A stretch of DNA of 64,000 bases from Raoultibacter phocaeensis (GTDB lineage Bacteria > Actinomycetota > Coriobacteriia > Coriobacteriales > Eggerthellaceae). The stretch's first letter is position 1. Each line of letters starts with the position of its first letter. Shown here in pieces: positions 52,830 to 59,848 of the stretch. The position numbers and the translations under genes were made by a program. Under the pieces are notes generated by a model. It searched no databases. It was not told the origin of the DNA and was given only the letters and a program-made list of their open reading frames with translations. The stretch covers positions 1,054,001-1,118,000 of the forward strand of contig NZ_CABDUX010000001.1 in the NCBI RefSeq assembly GCF_901411515.1, in the 5' to 3' direction.

Positions 52830-53118
52830 GAAATTCTGGGACTTAGGAACGCGTGGGCAAATCGGGAGCAGGATGACGAAGGTGTCTTTCGATACCTGCC
52901 ACGAAGGGAAGTATTTTCGATATTGGAGTACGCGAGCGTTTCGCAGTAACCGTTCTATCGGTATGGCGGGGCTGGCCGTGTGTGTGAAAGCAATAGGCGG
53001 CACTGGCTGCTGAGAACGCGCTGTCCTAGTAAATTCTTTCTAGTCAACCCGTCAAGCCTTGCAGACCTGCGCTTACATTTGCAATCATGCACATGACAGG
53101 GTTAGGGAAGAAGGATGG
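52830..53118. other. Intergenic region right of the mobile elements
   Basis: No gene is supported. The second CCCGTCAAGCCTTGCAGAC copy is at 53048-53066; the ribosome site of the Fic-like gene (AAGAAGGATGG) closes it. Confidence 0.35.
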
Positions 53119-54675
53119 ATGAGATCTGAGCTGAGGGCAGATGACGGCTCGTTGCTGGAGTGCGCTTTTTCGCTGGCAACCCAGAGCGCTCAAACGCTCG
53201 GATCGCTTGCGGCGGCGCTCGAGGTGTCCGTCGAAGAGACTTCGCTGTACTGGCTTATGGTCAACAAACTTCGCAAACGCCAAGGGCATGTTCTGCCGGT
53301 CCCGATCGATTCCGTGGCGTTCGAGGGCATATCCGACGCCCATCAGCACTCGAAAAACTGGTACGCACCGACGTGGCGTCTGCAAAAGCTTCTCGAAGAA
53401 TTCCAGATCAACGAGGGCCTGGCAGTGCACTACGAGACCATTCTCACCGAACCCGAAGGCGGTCACTACGAGCTTAACCTCGCGGCGAGCGAGGTGGTTT
53501 TAGCGGTACAGCTGGAAAACGATTCGATCGACGTTGCACAGATGATGCGGGTGTGCGTGCATGCCTGCGAACCGATGAGCGGCCTTGAACTGCTCGTATC
53601 GAACGCGGGAAAGATTCTCATCGATATCGAGACGCATCGAAGCGAACCCCTCACGGCGTCGTTTATCGAAGATCTGTATGCGAAGCTTACCGAGGGCATC
53701 GCCATCAAAGAGGTCCGCGAGCCTGAAGCGCGCGAAAAGGCGGTCGGGGCCGTGCGCTACAAAGCGCTCGAATCGTTCTGCGAATGCGTATGGCCTTGCG
53801 AAGCCGAATCGTCTGCCCTGTTCGGCGATGTCGCTCGACTCGGGCGCAACGGATGCGGCAACCATACGCTCGTTAACGCCCTCATAGCCCTGTACTACTT
53901 CAAAACCTTCCGTCCGTTTCCTGCGGGCAACAACGTGCTCGCGTACTTGCTCTACGTTATCATCTTACATCGTGCGGGATACCACTTCTCCGCGCATGTG
54001 CCGGTGATGAAAGTGCTCTATAGCAGCGAGAAGCGCGATGGGAAGCGGTGCGGTTTGGGATGCGATCCCCAAGAGCTCGCTATCGAGTGCGACGGCTACA
54101 GCGATTGGAGCTTGTTTTTCGAGCGCGCGGTCGAGGGCGTTATCGGCGAACAGCGCTGGACCATGACCAAGCTCGAAGGCATGAGCAAGCGGCGCGAGCG
54201 CTTCCGCACCATCATCGACACCGATGAGACGATGAACTTCCGGCAGAAGGAAGTCCTGCTCGAAGCGATTCTTCACAGTAACGCCGAGTTTACGTACGCC
54301 ATCCACGAACAGCGCTACGACGTATCGTATCCCTGTGCTCGCAGCGACTTCTCCCGTTTGCTCGATCTGGGATTCTTGAAACAACACGACGACGGCATCC
54401 GTCATTTCTTCTTCGCATCCGACGTATTCGCGGATGCGTTTCTCGCGTATCTGAAAGAGCACTGCCCCGAAGCGTTCTACCGCTACTACCAGGAGGACGG
54501 TTCGTTGCGCAAGGAATTCAGAAGCGCTGAGGATGCGGCAACCGAATACAACAAAGGCGTGGGCTTTTACGAGAAGTCCCTGCTCGATAAGACGTACGTT
54601 GAGCATTACGATTTCCGCCGCACGCCCATAGCCGACTGCGATGGACCGCACAGGCGTTCCCGGCCGAAGGGCTGA
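53119..54675 (+). CDS. Fic-like protein with a degenerate active-site motif
   Basis: A 518-residue cytoplasmic protein. A central helical region (about 200-300) has the sequence pattern of a Fic domain: ...LVNALIALYYFKTFRPFPAGNNVLAYLLYVIILHRAGYHF. In active Fic enzymes the loop reads HxFx(D/E)GN(G/K)RxxR. Here it is RPFPAGNNVLAY (265-276), so the catalytic His, the acidic residue and both Arg are missing, and AMP transfer is not expected. The N-terminal part resembles the arm found in some Fic family proteins (YAPTWRLQKLLEEFQINEG); the C-terminal part has winged-helix-like segments (FRQKEVLLEAILHSNAEFTY). Probably a regulatory or scaffold protein; the function is unknown. Confidence 0.62.
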   Translation: MRSELRADDGSLLECAFSLATQSAQTLGSLAAALEVSVEETSLYWLMVNKLRKRQGHVLPVPIDSVAFEGISDAHQHSKNWYAPTWRLQKLLEEFQINEGLAVHYETILTEPEGGHYELNLAASEVVLAVQLENDSIDVAQMMRVCVHACEPMSGLELLVSNAGKILIDIETHRSEPLTASFIEDLYAKLTEGIAIKEVREPEAREKAVGAVRYKALESFCECVWPCEAESSALFGDVARLGRNGCGNHTLVNALIALYYFKTFRPFPAGNNVLAYLLYVIILHRAGYHFSAHVPVMKVLYSSEKRDGKRCGLGCDPQELAIECDGYSDWSLFFERAVEGVIGEQRWTMTKLEGMSKRRERFRTIIDTDETMNFRQKEVLLEAILHSNAEFTYAIHEQRYDVSYPCARSDFSRLLDLGFLKQHDDGIRHFFFASDVFADAFLAYLKEHCPEAFYRYYQEDGSLRKEFRSAEDAATEYNKGVGFYEKSLLDKTYVEHYDFRRTPIADCDGPHRRSRPKG

Positions 54676-54791
54676 GGGGCGCCGCGGTCGATCATGGTGT
54701 GGCTGTGGCCTGCATGCACTGAGGCGAGGAAGGATGAGGGTGCGAGAAAGGAGGAAGTGCGGGATCTGTTTCTCATAGACAAGGAGGACGA

Positions 54792-56459
54792 ATGAAAGAC
54801 AGTGCCAAAGAGGGCGCCAGGATGCGTCCGAGGGTAAACATCAAAGCGGTTCTGGTGCTGGTGGCTTTTGCGTTGGTCGCATCGGCGGCTATCTGGGGGT
54901 GCAGTCCCCAAGCATCGACAACTGAACCGAAACCGGATGGCGCCAAAGAGGAAAGCAGCGAGGGAGCCAAAACTGCGGTCGATCCCGATGCGGTCGACGG
55001 ACTTGCAACGTACAGCGGGTTTCCCACGGAAGGCCGCTTCGTCGACGGGGTAGTCTCGCTTCCCGACTTCTATAAGAATTCCGAGAAGAACGAAGCGAAC
55101 GCGAAAGCCGAGGCGCCGCGCCGCTATACCGATCGCAACGGCTTTACGGTGCAGCCCGTGCCGTCCGATCCGGTCAGCTGGAACAACACGTATCTGGATG
55201 CCGACAATCGCGGGTGCACGTCATGTCATTCACTTGAGAATGCGCTCATGACGCTGCCCACGTACCATCGCCTCATCTTCTTCGGCTATCCGACCGAACA
55301 AAGCTACCAGAACTGCATCGCGTGTCATTCTAAGTCGTACTCGGGCATCAGCCTGGCCGACATCACCCACACGAGGCATTTCGAGAGCACCATGTTCAAC
55401 GAAGATTACAGCGGCGATTGCCAATCGTGCCACCACATCAGCGCCGACACCGGCGAGTTCGAGCGGTGGGACGAAGTGAAGTACAACCTGTACAAGGGCA
55501 TTACCGATGTAGCGGCCGATGATCTTAAGGCCGACATCAGCTACGACCAGACCACCATTACCCCAGCCGAGAACCGCATCTTCAAAACCGTCAAAGACGA
55601 GCCGAGCGAATGGCTTACCGATGACGCGAACGTCGATCCCTCGATTTACGAGAATTGGGTCATTTCGATCGACGGCGATTGCGAGAACCCCGCCGAGATG
55701 ACGCTTCCCGAGATGGTCGAGCAGTTCGGCACCGTCAAGCAGGTCATGAAGATGGATTGCACCATTAACGGCGTCGGTCAGGCAACCATCATGCAAAGCG
55801 AAGTCGAGGGCATTCCGCTTTCGGCCATCATCGAGTACGCGAAGCCGAAGGCAGGCGCGAACACCGTGAGCCCGATCGGCTCCGACGGCTACGATTACGC
55901 TCAGATGAGCATTGACTGGCTGCTTGAAAACGATGCGATCATCGTGACCAAGATGGACGGCGAGGTTCTGCCCAACACTCAGGGATATCCGTGCATGATC
56001 TGGGTGAACAAAACATCGGGCGGCAACTTCACCAAGCGCATTTCCAACTTGACGTTCATGACGAAGGACGAGGCGGATCTGGACAACCAGCTTTACGTGG
56101 GCCAGTTCACCGACGATAAGACTGGTGAAATCTACTCCAAGCCCAACAGCGGCGTTTTGAACTACCCGACCGGCGTCGTGCTTACGGGCGACGAGGCGAA
56201 AACCGTGCATCTCGAAGGATTCGCCGATGCGTGGGACGAGCCGATCAAGAAGATCGAGTACTCGTTCGATCACGGTGCCACCTGGACCGTGCTCGAAACG
56301 CCTGATAACAACGCGGACAACTGGACGTATTGGCGCATGGACTTCACGCCCCCAGCGACGGGAGCCTATCTGCTCGACATCCGCACCACCTCCATCACGC
56401 CCGATGGTGCAGACCGCGTATGTCAGTACGATACCCAGTTCATGTTTACGGTAGAGTAG
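54792..56459 (+). CDS. Exported lipoprotein fusing a triheme cytochrome to a sulfite-oxidase-like molybdopterin domain
   Basis: A 555-residue protein. Signal anchor and lipobox (VLVAFALVASAAIWGC) at residues 21-37. Three c-type heme motifs follow: CTSCH 142-146, CIACH 175-179 and CQSCH 210-214, with several His nearby as sixth ligands. From about 240 it resembles the sulfite-oxidase molybdopterin domain (YDQTTITPAENRIF, VISIDGDCENPAEMTLPEMVEQFG, MDCTINGVGQA with a candidate molybdenum-ligand Cys, VEGIPLSAIIEYA), and the last 110 residues form the Ig-like Mo-co dimerisation domain (VHLEGFADAWDEPIKKIEYSFDHGATW). It likely passes electrons between a substrate and extracellular hemes; the substrate is unknown. 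It is followed at nine bases by its split paralogue. Confidence 0.83.
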   Translation: MKDSAKEGARMRPRVNIKAVLVLVAFALVASAAIWGCSPQASTTEPKPDGAKEESSEGAKTAVDPDAVDGLATYSGFPTEGRFVDGVVSLPDFYKNSEKNEANAKAEAPRRYTDRNGFTVQPVPSDPVSWNNTYLDADNRGCTSCHSLENALMTLPTYHRLIFFGYPTEQSYQNCIACHSKSYSGISLADITHTRHFESTMFNEDYSGDCQSCHHISADTGEFERWDEVKYNLYKGITDVAADDLKADISYDQTTITPAENRIFKTVKDEPSEWLTDDANVDPSIYENWVISIDGDCENPAEMTLPEMVEQFGTVKQVMKMDCTINGVGQATIMQSEVEGIPLSAIIEYAKPKAGANTVSPIGSDGYDYAQMSIDWLLENDAIIVTKMDGEVLPNTQGYPCMIWVNKTSGGNFTKRISNLTFMTKDEADLDNQLYVGQFTDDKTGEIYSKPNSGVLNYPTGVVLTGDEAKTVHLEGFADAWDEPIKKIEYSFDHGATWTVLETPDNNADNWTYWRMDFTPPATGAYLLDIRTTSITPDGADRVCQYDTQFMFTVE

Positions 56460-56468
56460 GGGGAAGCC

Positions 56469-57281
56469 ATGAAGACAACGAAGCGCTACGGCCGCACTAC
56501 TCTTTCCGCTGTTGCAGGACTCACCATGGCCGTTTCGATGGTCGCGACACCCGCTTTGGCGGTAGCCGGGGAGCCTGCTGACGGGCCTTCGGGGACCACC
56601 GAGGGCACTGCGGCGGAAGCGAACGGTGTCGCCGCTGAGAGTGCTCAGGTGACCGAAGCTGCGGTTGCGGGCGAGTTCGCCTACGATCAGACCACGATCA
56701 CGCCGAACGAGGTGATCGCGAAGTTCTTCCAGCGCGCAACGCAGGCTCTCTGCGGATCGACGGTGGACTTTGCAGTTGACAACCCGCTTGGTTGGGAGCT
56801 GACGGTTACGGGCGACGTGCAAAACGAGTTCACCGAATCGGTCGGCGACCTTGCGAGCGAGGAATCGGTCAGCAAGGTGATGACGTGCACGTGCGGCGGC
56901 AATCCCGCAGGCGGTGCGGCTATCATCACGGCCGACGTGAAGGGCATTCCGATCGAATCGTTGCTCGCGCGTGCCGGGGCGAACCCAGGTGCGAACGCAG
57001 TCACGTTCGTTTCGGCCGACGGCACCGAGGTCGTGTTCCCGCTCGGGTACCTGATCGGCCGCCATGCGGTGCTGAGCTACCAGATCAACGACGAGGACCT
57101 TTCGGCTTCAGTCGGCGGCAACAACCAGCTCTGGATGACGAAAACGCCTGCGAACTATTTCGTGCGCGACGTCGTGCAGATCGTGGTGTCGACCGAAGAC
57201 GAGGCGCCTGCCAATCCCGGCGAGGGAGACGAGCATCCCAACAGCCCCAACGCCGGCGTCCTTGCGGGCGTTCAGGAATAG
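56469..57281 (+). CDS. Exported sulfite-oxidase-like molybdopterin protein, core domain only
   Basis: A 270-residue protein with a Sec-type signal (residues 1-33, VAGLTMAVSMVATPALAVA), an Ala/Glu-rich linker, then the molybdopterin-like domain (YDQTTITPNEVIAKFF, VDNPLGWELTVTGDVQNEFTESVGDLA, KVMTCTCGGNPAGGA, VKGIPIESLLARAGANPG, YFVRDVVQIVVSTED). YDQTTITP is shared with the triheme protein upstream, so the two are paralogues. The C-terminal Ig domain is missing and is coded by the next gene. CTCGG offers Cys residues for the molybdenum ligand. Confidence 0.8.
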   Translation: MKTTKRYGRTTLSAVAGLTMAVSMVATPALAVAGEPADGPSGTTEGTAAEANGVAAESAQVTEAAVAGEFAYDQTTITPNEVIAKFFQRATQALCGSTVDFAVDNPLGWELTVTGDVQNEFTESVGDLASEESVSKVMTCTCGGNPAGGAAIITADVKGIPIESLLARAGANPGANAVTFVSADGTEVVFPLGYLIGRHAVLSYQINDEDLSASVGGNNQLWMTKTPANYFVRDVVQIVVSTEDEAPANPGEGDEHPNSPNAGVLAGVQE

Positions 57282-57290
57282 GAGCATGAC

Positions 57291-57569
57291 ATGATCGCTC
57301 CCTTGGAGGTGGAAGTGGGTAAGCCGGTAACGTTTTCGGGTTACGCCGAGGACTACGGCAAGCAGATCGTATCGGTGCAGTTCTCGCTCGACAACGGCGA
57401 GCATTGGACTTCCTACGATGTGTCCGAGTCCGCTTCTGAGCTTTGGGTGCACTGGACGTTTTCGTATACTCCCGAAAAGCCCGGGTTCTACCGCCTGCTC
57501 GTTCGCTCGGTGAACAGCGAGGGGAAGGAAAGCCCCCTTGCGGATGTAGCGGAGTTCACCGCCGCATGA
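57291..57569 (+). CDS. Separate Mo-co dimerisation (Ig-like) domain protein
   Basis: A 92-residue protein equal to the Ig-like C-terminal domain of sulfite-oxidase-like enzymes (VGKPVTFSGYAEDYGKQIVSVQFSLDNGEHWTSYDV, TFSYTPEKPGFYRLLVRSVNSEGKESPLA). It starts nine bases after the core-domain gene and matches the last part of the fused 54792 product. It has no signal peptide of its own. So the second oxidoreductase is either split into two subunits, with an unsolved export route for this one, or the gene was broken in two and is decaying. Confidence 0.78.
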   Translation: MIAPLEVEVGKPVTFSGYAEDYGKQIVSVQFSLDNGEHWTSYDVSESASELWVHWTFSYTPEKPGFYRLLVRSVNSEGKESPLADVAEFTAA

Positions 57570-57590
57570 CCGACGGCCGCGCGCCCGTGC

Positions 57591-57674
57591 GTGTGCGGGA
57601 TGCGTGCGGGCGGGAGTGCGTTCGGGCGAGAGTGCGCGTGGGCGGGAGGTGCGCTCGGGCGGGGTGCTCGGGTA
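57591..57674 (+). repeat. Degenerate G-rich tandem repeat, about 15-17 bases per unit
   Basis: Units such as GCGTGCGGGCGGGA, GTGCGTTCGGGCGAGA, GTGCGCGTGGGCGGGAG and GTGCGCTCGGGCGGG follow one another. Closely spaced GGG runs could form a G-quadruplex on the plus strand. No coding function is seen. Confidence 0.7.
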
Positions 57675-57683
57675 TGCGCGCCC

Positions 57684-57759
57684 GCGCCCCGCGCAGAATA
57701 CGAAATCGCACAGTAGGTTTGCTGATTCGGGGGCCGCGTCGGAAACGATGCGGCCCCCG
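57684..57759 (+). repeat. 76-bp duplicated intergenic module with terminator stem, copy 1
   Basis: Starts GCGCCCCGCGCA, contains a central block CGAAATCGCACAGTAGG continuing TTTGCTGATTC identical in both copies, and ends in a strong stem CGGGGGCCGC / GCGGCCCCCG with loop around GGAAAC. Copy 2 is at 62066-62140 with six base differences; changes in the stem keep pairing. It likely terminates the oxidoreductase transcript. Confidence 0.85.
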
Positions 57760-57809
57760 CGTGTTTGCATCTGCGCCCCATTATCGCGTCCGTTGCCGCG
57801 CCGCTCGCC

Positions 57810-57887
57810 CCGTTTCGCCCGTTGCCGCCCGTCACAACGCTGGTCGCGCCGTTTCGCCCGTTGCCGCCCGTCACGACGCTTGTCGCG
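57810..57887 (+). repeat. Two tandem 39-bp repeats
   Basis: 57810-57848 and 57849-57887 share CCGTTTCGCCCGTTGCCGCC and the following bases, with two mismatches in 39. They lie just before a parS site. Confidence 0.9.
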
Positions 57888-57915
57888 CCTCCGCGTTATC
57901 GCCGTACGCAGGCGA

Positions 57916-57931
57916 TGTTTCACGTGAAACA
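57916..57931. other. parS: parS centromere site
   Basis: Exact TGTTTCACGTGAAACA, followed by TAATCATTGTGC. The same 12 bases follow the parS at 62194. Confidence 0.93.
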
Positions 57932-57995
57932 TAATCATTGTGCGTGTCTATCGGTGCCCAGATCGTGTTCCGAAAAGATGTGAACGCAGGCTCTC

Positions 57996-59633
57996 CTACC
58001 GATTCGAGCAAGCGTCGGCGGCATCCACCAGGTCAATAAGCTCCTGTCTGCTGTGGATCCCAAGCTTGGTGTACAGCGTCTTGCAATGGCTGCGGATGGT
58101 GTTGGGGGAGAGGCAAAGCGAATCGGCCAAATGCATGACCGTTCTCCCGTGAGCAAGTCCCATGAGCACGTCGGTCTCCCGTTGACTCAATCCGTAGCGC
58201 TCCACGACCACGAGGCATCGCTGCTCGATAGGGTCAGGAGCTGGAGCGGTTTCGATGGGAACAAAAACCTCGACTTCGAGTGTAGCTTCGAGTGTAGCTT
58301 CCGTTTCCGATGGAATCGAGACTGATGCGGATGGCGCGCCTGCTTCTGCGGCGCGGCGCTGCATCAGCGCGTATGCCATTGCGAGCACGTAGAATACAAG
58401 AAGTATCGCAACAAGCGATGTGGCGGCGCCAAAACCGCCGTTTTCGGCGAACAGATGCACGCCGAAGAGCGTTGCAGCCGCAAAGACCGCGTATACAATT
58501 CCAGCGAACAAACCGTACACGGCTTCCGCGCGCAAGCTGTTCTTTTCTGCGGTGCTCATGCATGCTGGGATCATAAGCACCGACATGATCATGTAGACCG
58601 AAAACACGGCAGCACTTGCCGGGGCTCCGAGCTGGCCCACGCCGAGGGAGAGTACGAGAAGCAAGGTTGCAACAACGGGAAACAGGATGCGAAACAGCGT
58701 CGGGATGGTAAGCGCGGAAGAGCTCTCCTTCGGTTTTTTACCGAGTACGAATAAGAGAACAGCGGCTCCAAGAGCCATGAATATGGCACCCGCAACGGCA
58801 ATTGCATCAGATGATCTCGGTTGCGTATAAAGCGTCATGAGTCGGGTGATGGCAGATGCGAATGCGATTGCGGCCGCACAGAAAAGGGGAGTCCGAACCG
58901 TTCGCAACGCCTTTCGGGTCAGGTCTTTTGCGGTTCGAGGTCGCTTCCATCCGAAGCGGGTTTCTGCCGTCTGTTCTTCCCTTTGAGAAGAGGGCAAATC
59001 GAAGGCCTGCAAGGCATCCGCCTGGGTTGTCCTGGGCATACGCGGTGCTAACGAAAGGAAAACAGCAGTACTCAGGGTTGCGCCGACGAAAACGAAATCA
59101 GGAACGAGAGAAGGCAGAAACGGAAGCACGGCAAGCGGAAAAGCGCATACGACGAGCGATAGCAAAACGAGTGCAGTTACCTCGCGGCGGGAAAGGCGGG
59201 AGAAAAACGAAGCCCATCCCATATGGAGCATTCCCGTACCGAAGCCCAACAAAAGAGCTCCGCAGCATACGGAAAACGGGTTTGCGGGAGGTGCCGCAAC
59301 AACCACTCCGTATCCCAGAAATACGAGCACGCATGCCGTCCAAGCGACGATGCGCTCCACTCGCTTCGCTGCCTTATCCAAACCGTCGCCGCTTGATTGC
59401 CGAAAGAACGCACACGTACCTAATATAAGCAGCACTATTCCTATGGCGGCGAGCAAGGGCGTTGACCACCAGGTAAGCAGCGAGAGGATGTCGAAACCCG
59501 TACGGGCAGAAATGCGCAAACCTCCCCACACGGTGAGATGAGACGAGAGAAGCAACAACGCATAACCGAGGCACGCGATGATGCGCACTCGTCTAGCCGT
59601 AGGCCTCTGTGCTGAAGAAACGCCCGGCATCAT
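57996..59633 (-). CDS. LuxR-family regulator with multi-pass membrane domain
   Basis: A 545-residue protein with about 12 hydrophobic helices, an acidic linker, and a C-terminal LuxR helix-turn-helix (LSQRETDVLMGLAHGRTVMHLADSLCLSPNTIRSHCKTLYTKLG). It is the same kind of regulator as the 44431-45867 product. The ATG at 59633 (or 59630) is chosen because GGGAGGTGCA directly precedes it; the frame is open to 59663. It is divergent from the exported flavin reductase at 59849, its probable target, with which it shares a promoter region. Confidence 0.88.
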   Translation of the reverse strand: MMPGVSSAQRPTARRVRIIACLGYALLLLSSHLTVWGGLRISARTGFDILSLLTWWSTPLLAAIGIVLLILGTCAFFRQSSGDGLDKAAKRVERIVAWTACVLVFLGYGVVVAAPPANPFSVCCGALLLGFGTGMLHMGWASFFSRLSRREVTALVLLSLVVCAFPLAVLPFLPSLVPDFVFVGATLSTAVFLSLAPRMPRTTQADALQAFDLPSSQREEQTAETRFGWKRPRTAKDLTRKALRTVRTPLFCAAAIAFASAITRLMTLYTQPRSSDAIAVAGAIFMALGAAVLLFVLGKKPKESSSALTIPTLFRILFPVVATLLLVLSLGVGQLGAPASAAVFSVYMIMSVLMIPACMSTAEKNSLRAEAVYGLFAGIVYAVFAAATLFGVHLFAENGGFGAATSLVAILLVFYVLAMAYALMQRRAAEAGAPSASVSIPSETEATLEATLEVEVFVPIETAPAPDPIEQRCLVVVERYGLSQRETDVLMGLAHGRTVMHLADSLCLSPNTIRSHCKTLYTKLGIHSRQELIDLVDAADACSNR

Positions 59634-59711
59634 TGCACCTCCCGCAACGCCGCTAGCTCCCATGTTCCCCCAAAATACCTGTAGTATCGCATACCTTGCA
59701 TCATCGATGCT

Positions 59712-59730
59712 GGGCGTTTCCTCGTGAAAC
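59712..59730. promoter_or_regulatory. Possible operator in the divergent LuxR/flavin reductase region
   Basis: CGTTTC-CTCGT-GAAACG at 59714-59730 is a dyad with six-base arms. The overlapping GGCGTTTCCTCG at 59712-59723 also occurs at 42614-42625 before the other LuxR-linked flavoprotein. The dyad resembles parS but has a five-base centre, so it is more likely a regulator site. Confidence 0.45.
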
Positions 59731-59848
59731 GTCGACCGAAACCATTTTCACCAAAAGTATGTGAGGCGCAAAGGAAGAGAGGCTTGTTACCATGCAGCGC
59801 GTTCCGATCGAAGCGGAACGATATGTTCAAGCCAAGGGAAGGGGAAAC

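Noticed and set aside
55230-57065. 611-codon minus-strand frame opposite the heme/molybdopterin genes
   Set aside because: Covers two real genes on the other strand and has no domain or ribosome site.
57810-57887. Two 39-bp tandem repeats as a mini CRISPR or integron site
   Set aside because: The copies are directly joined without spacers and no associated gene is present.
59715-59729. parS-like dyad GTTTC-CTCGT-GAAAC
   Set aside because: The centre has five bases instead of four, so ParB half-sites are out of register; listed instead as a possible regulator operator.
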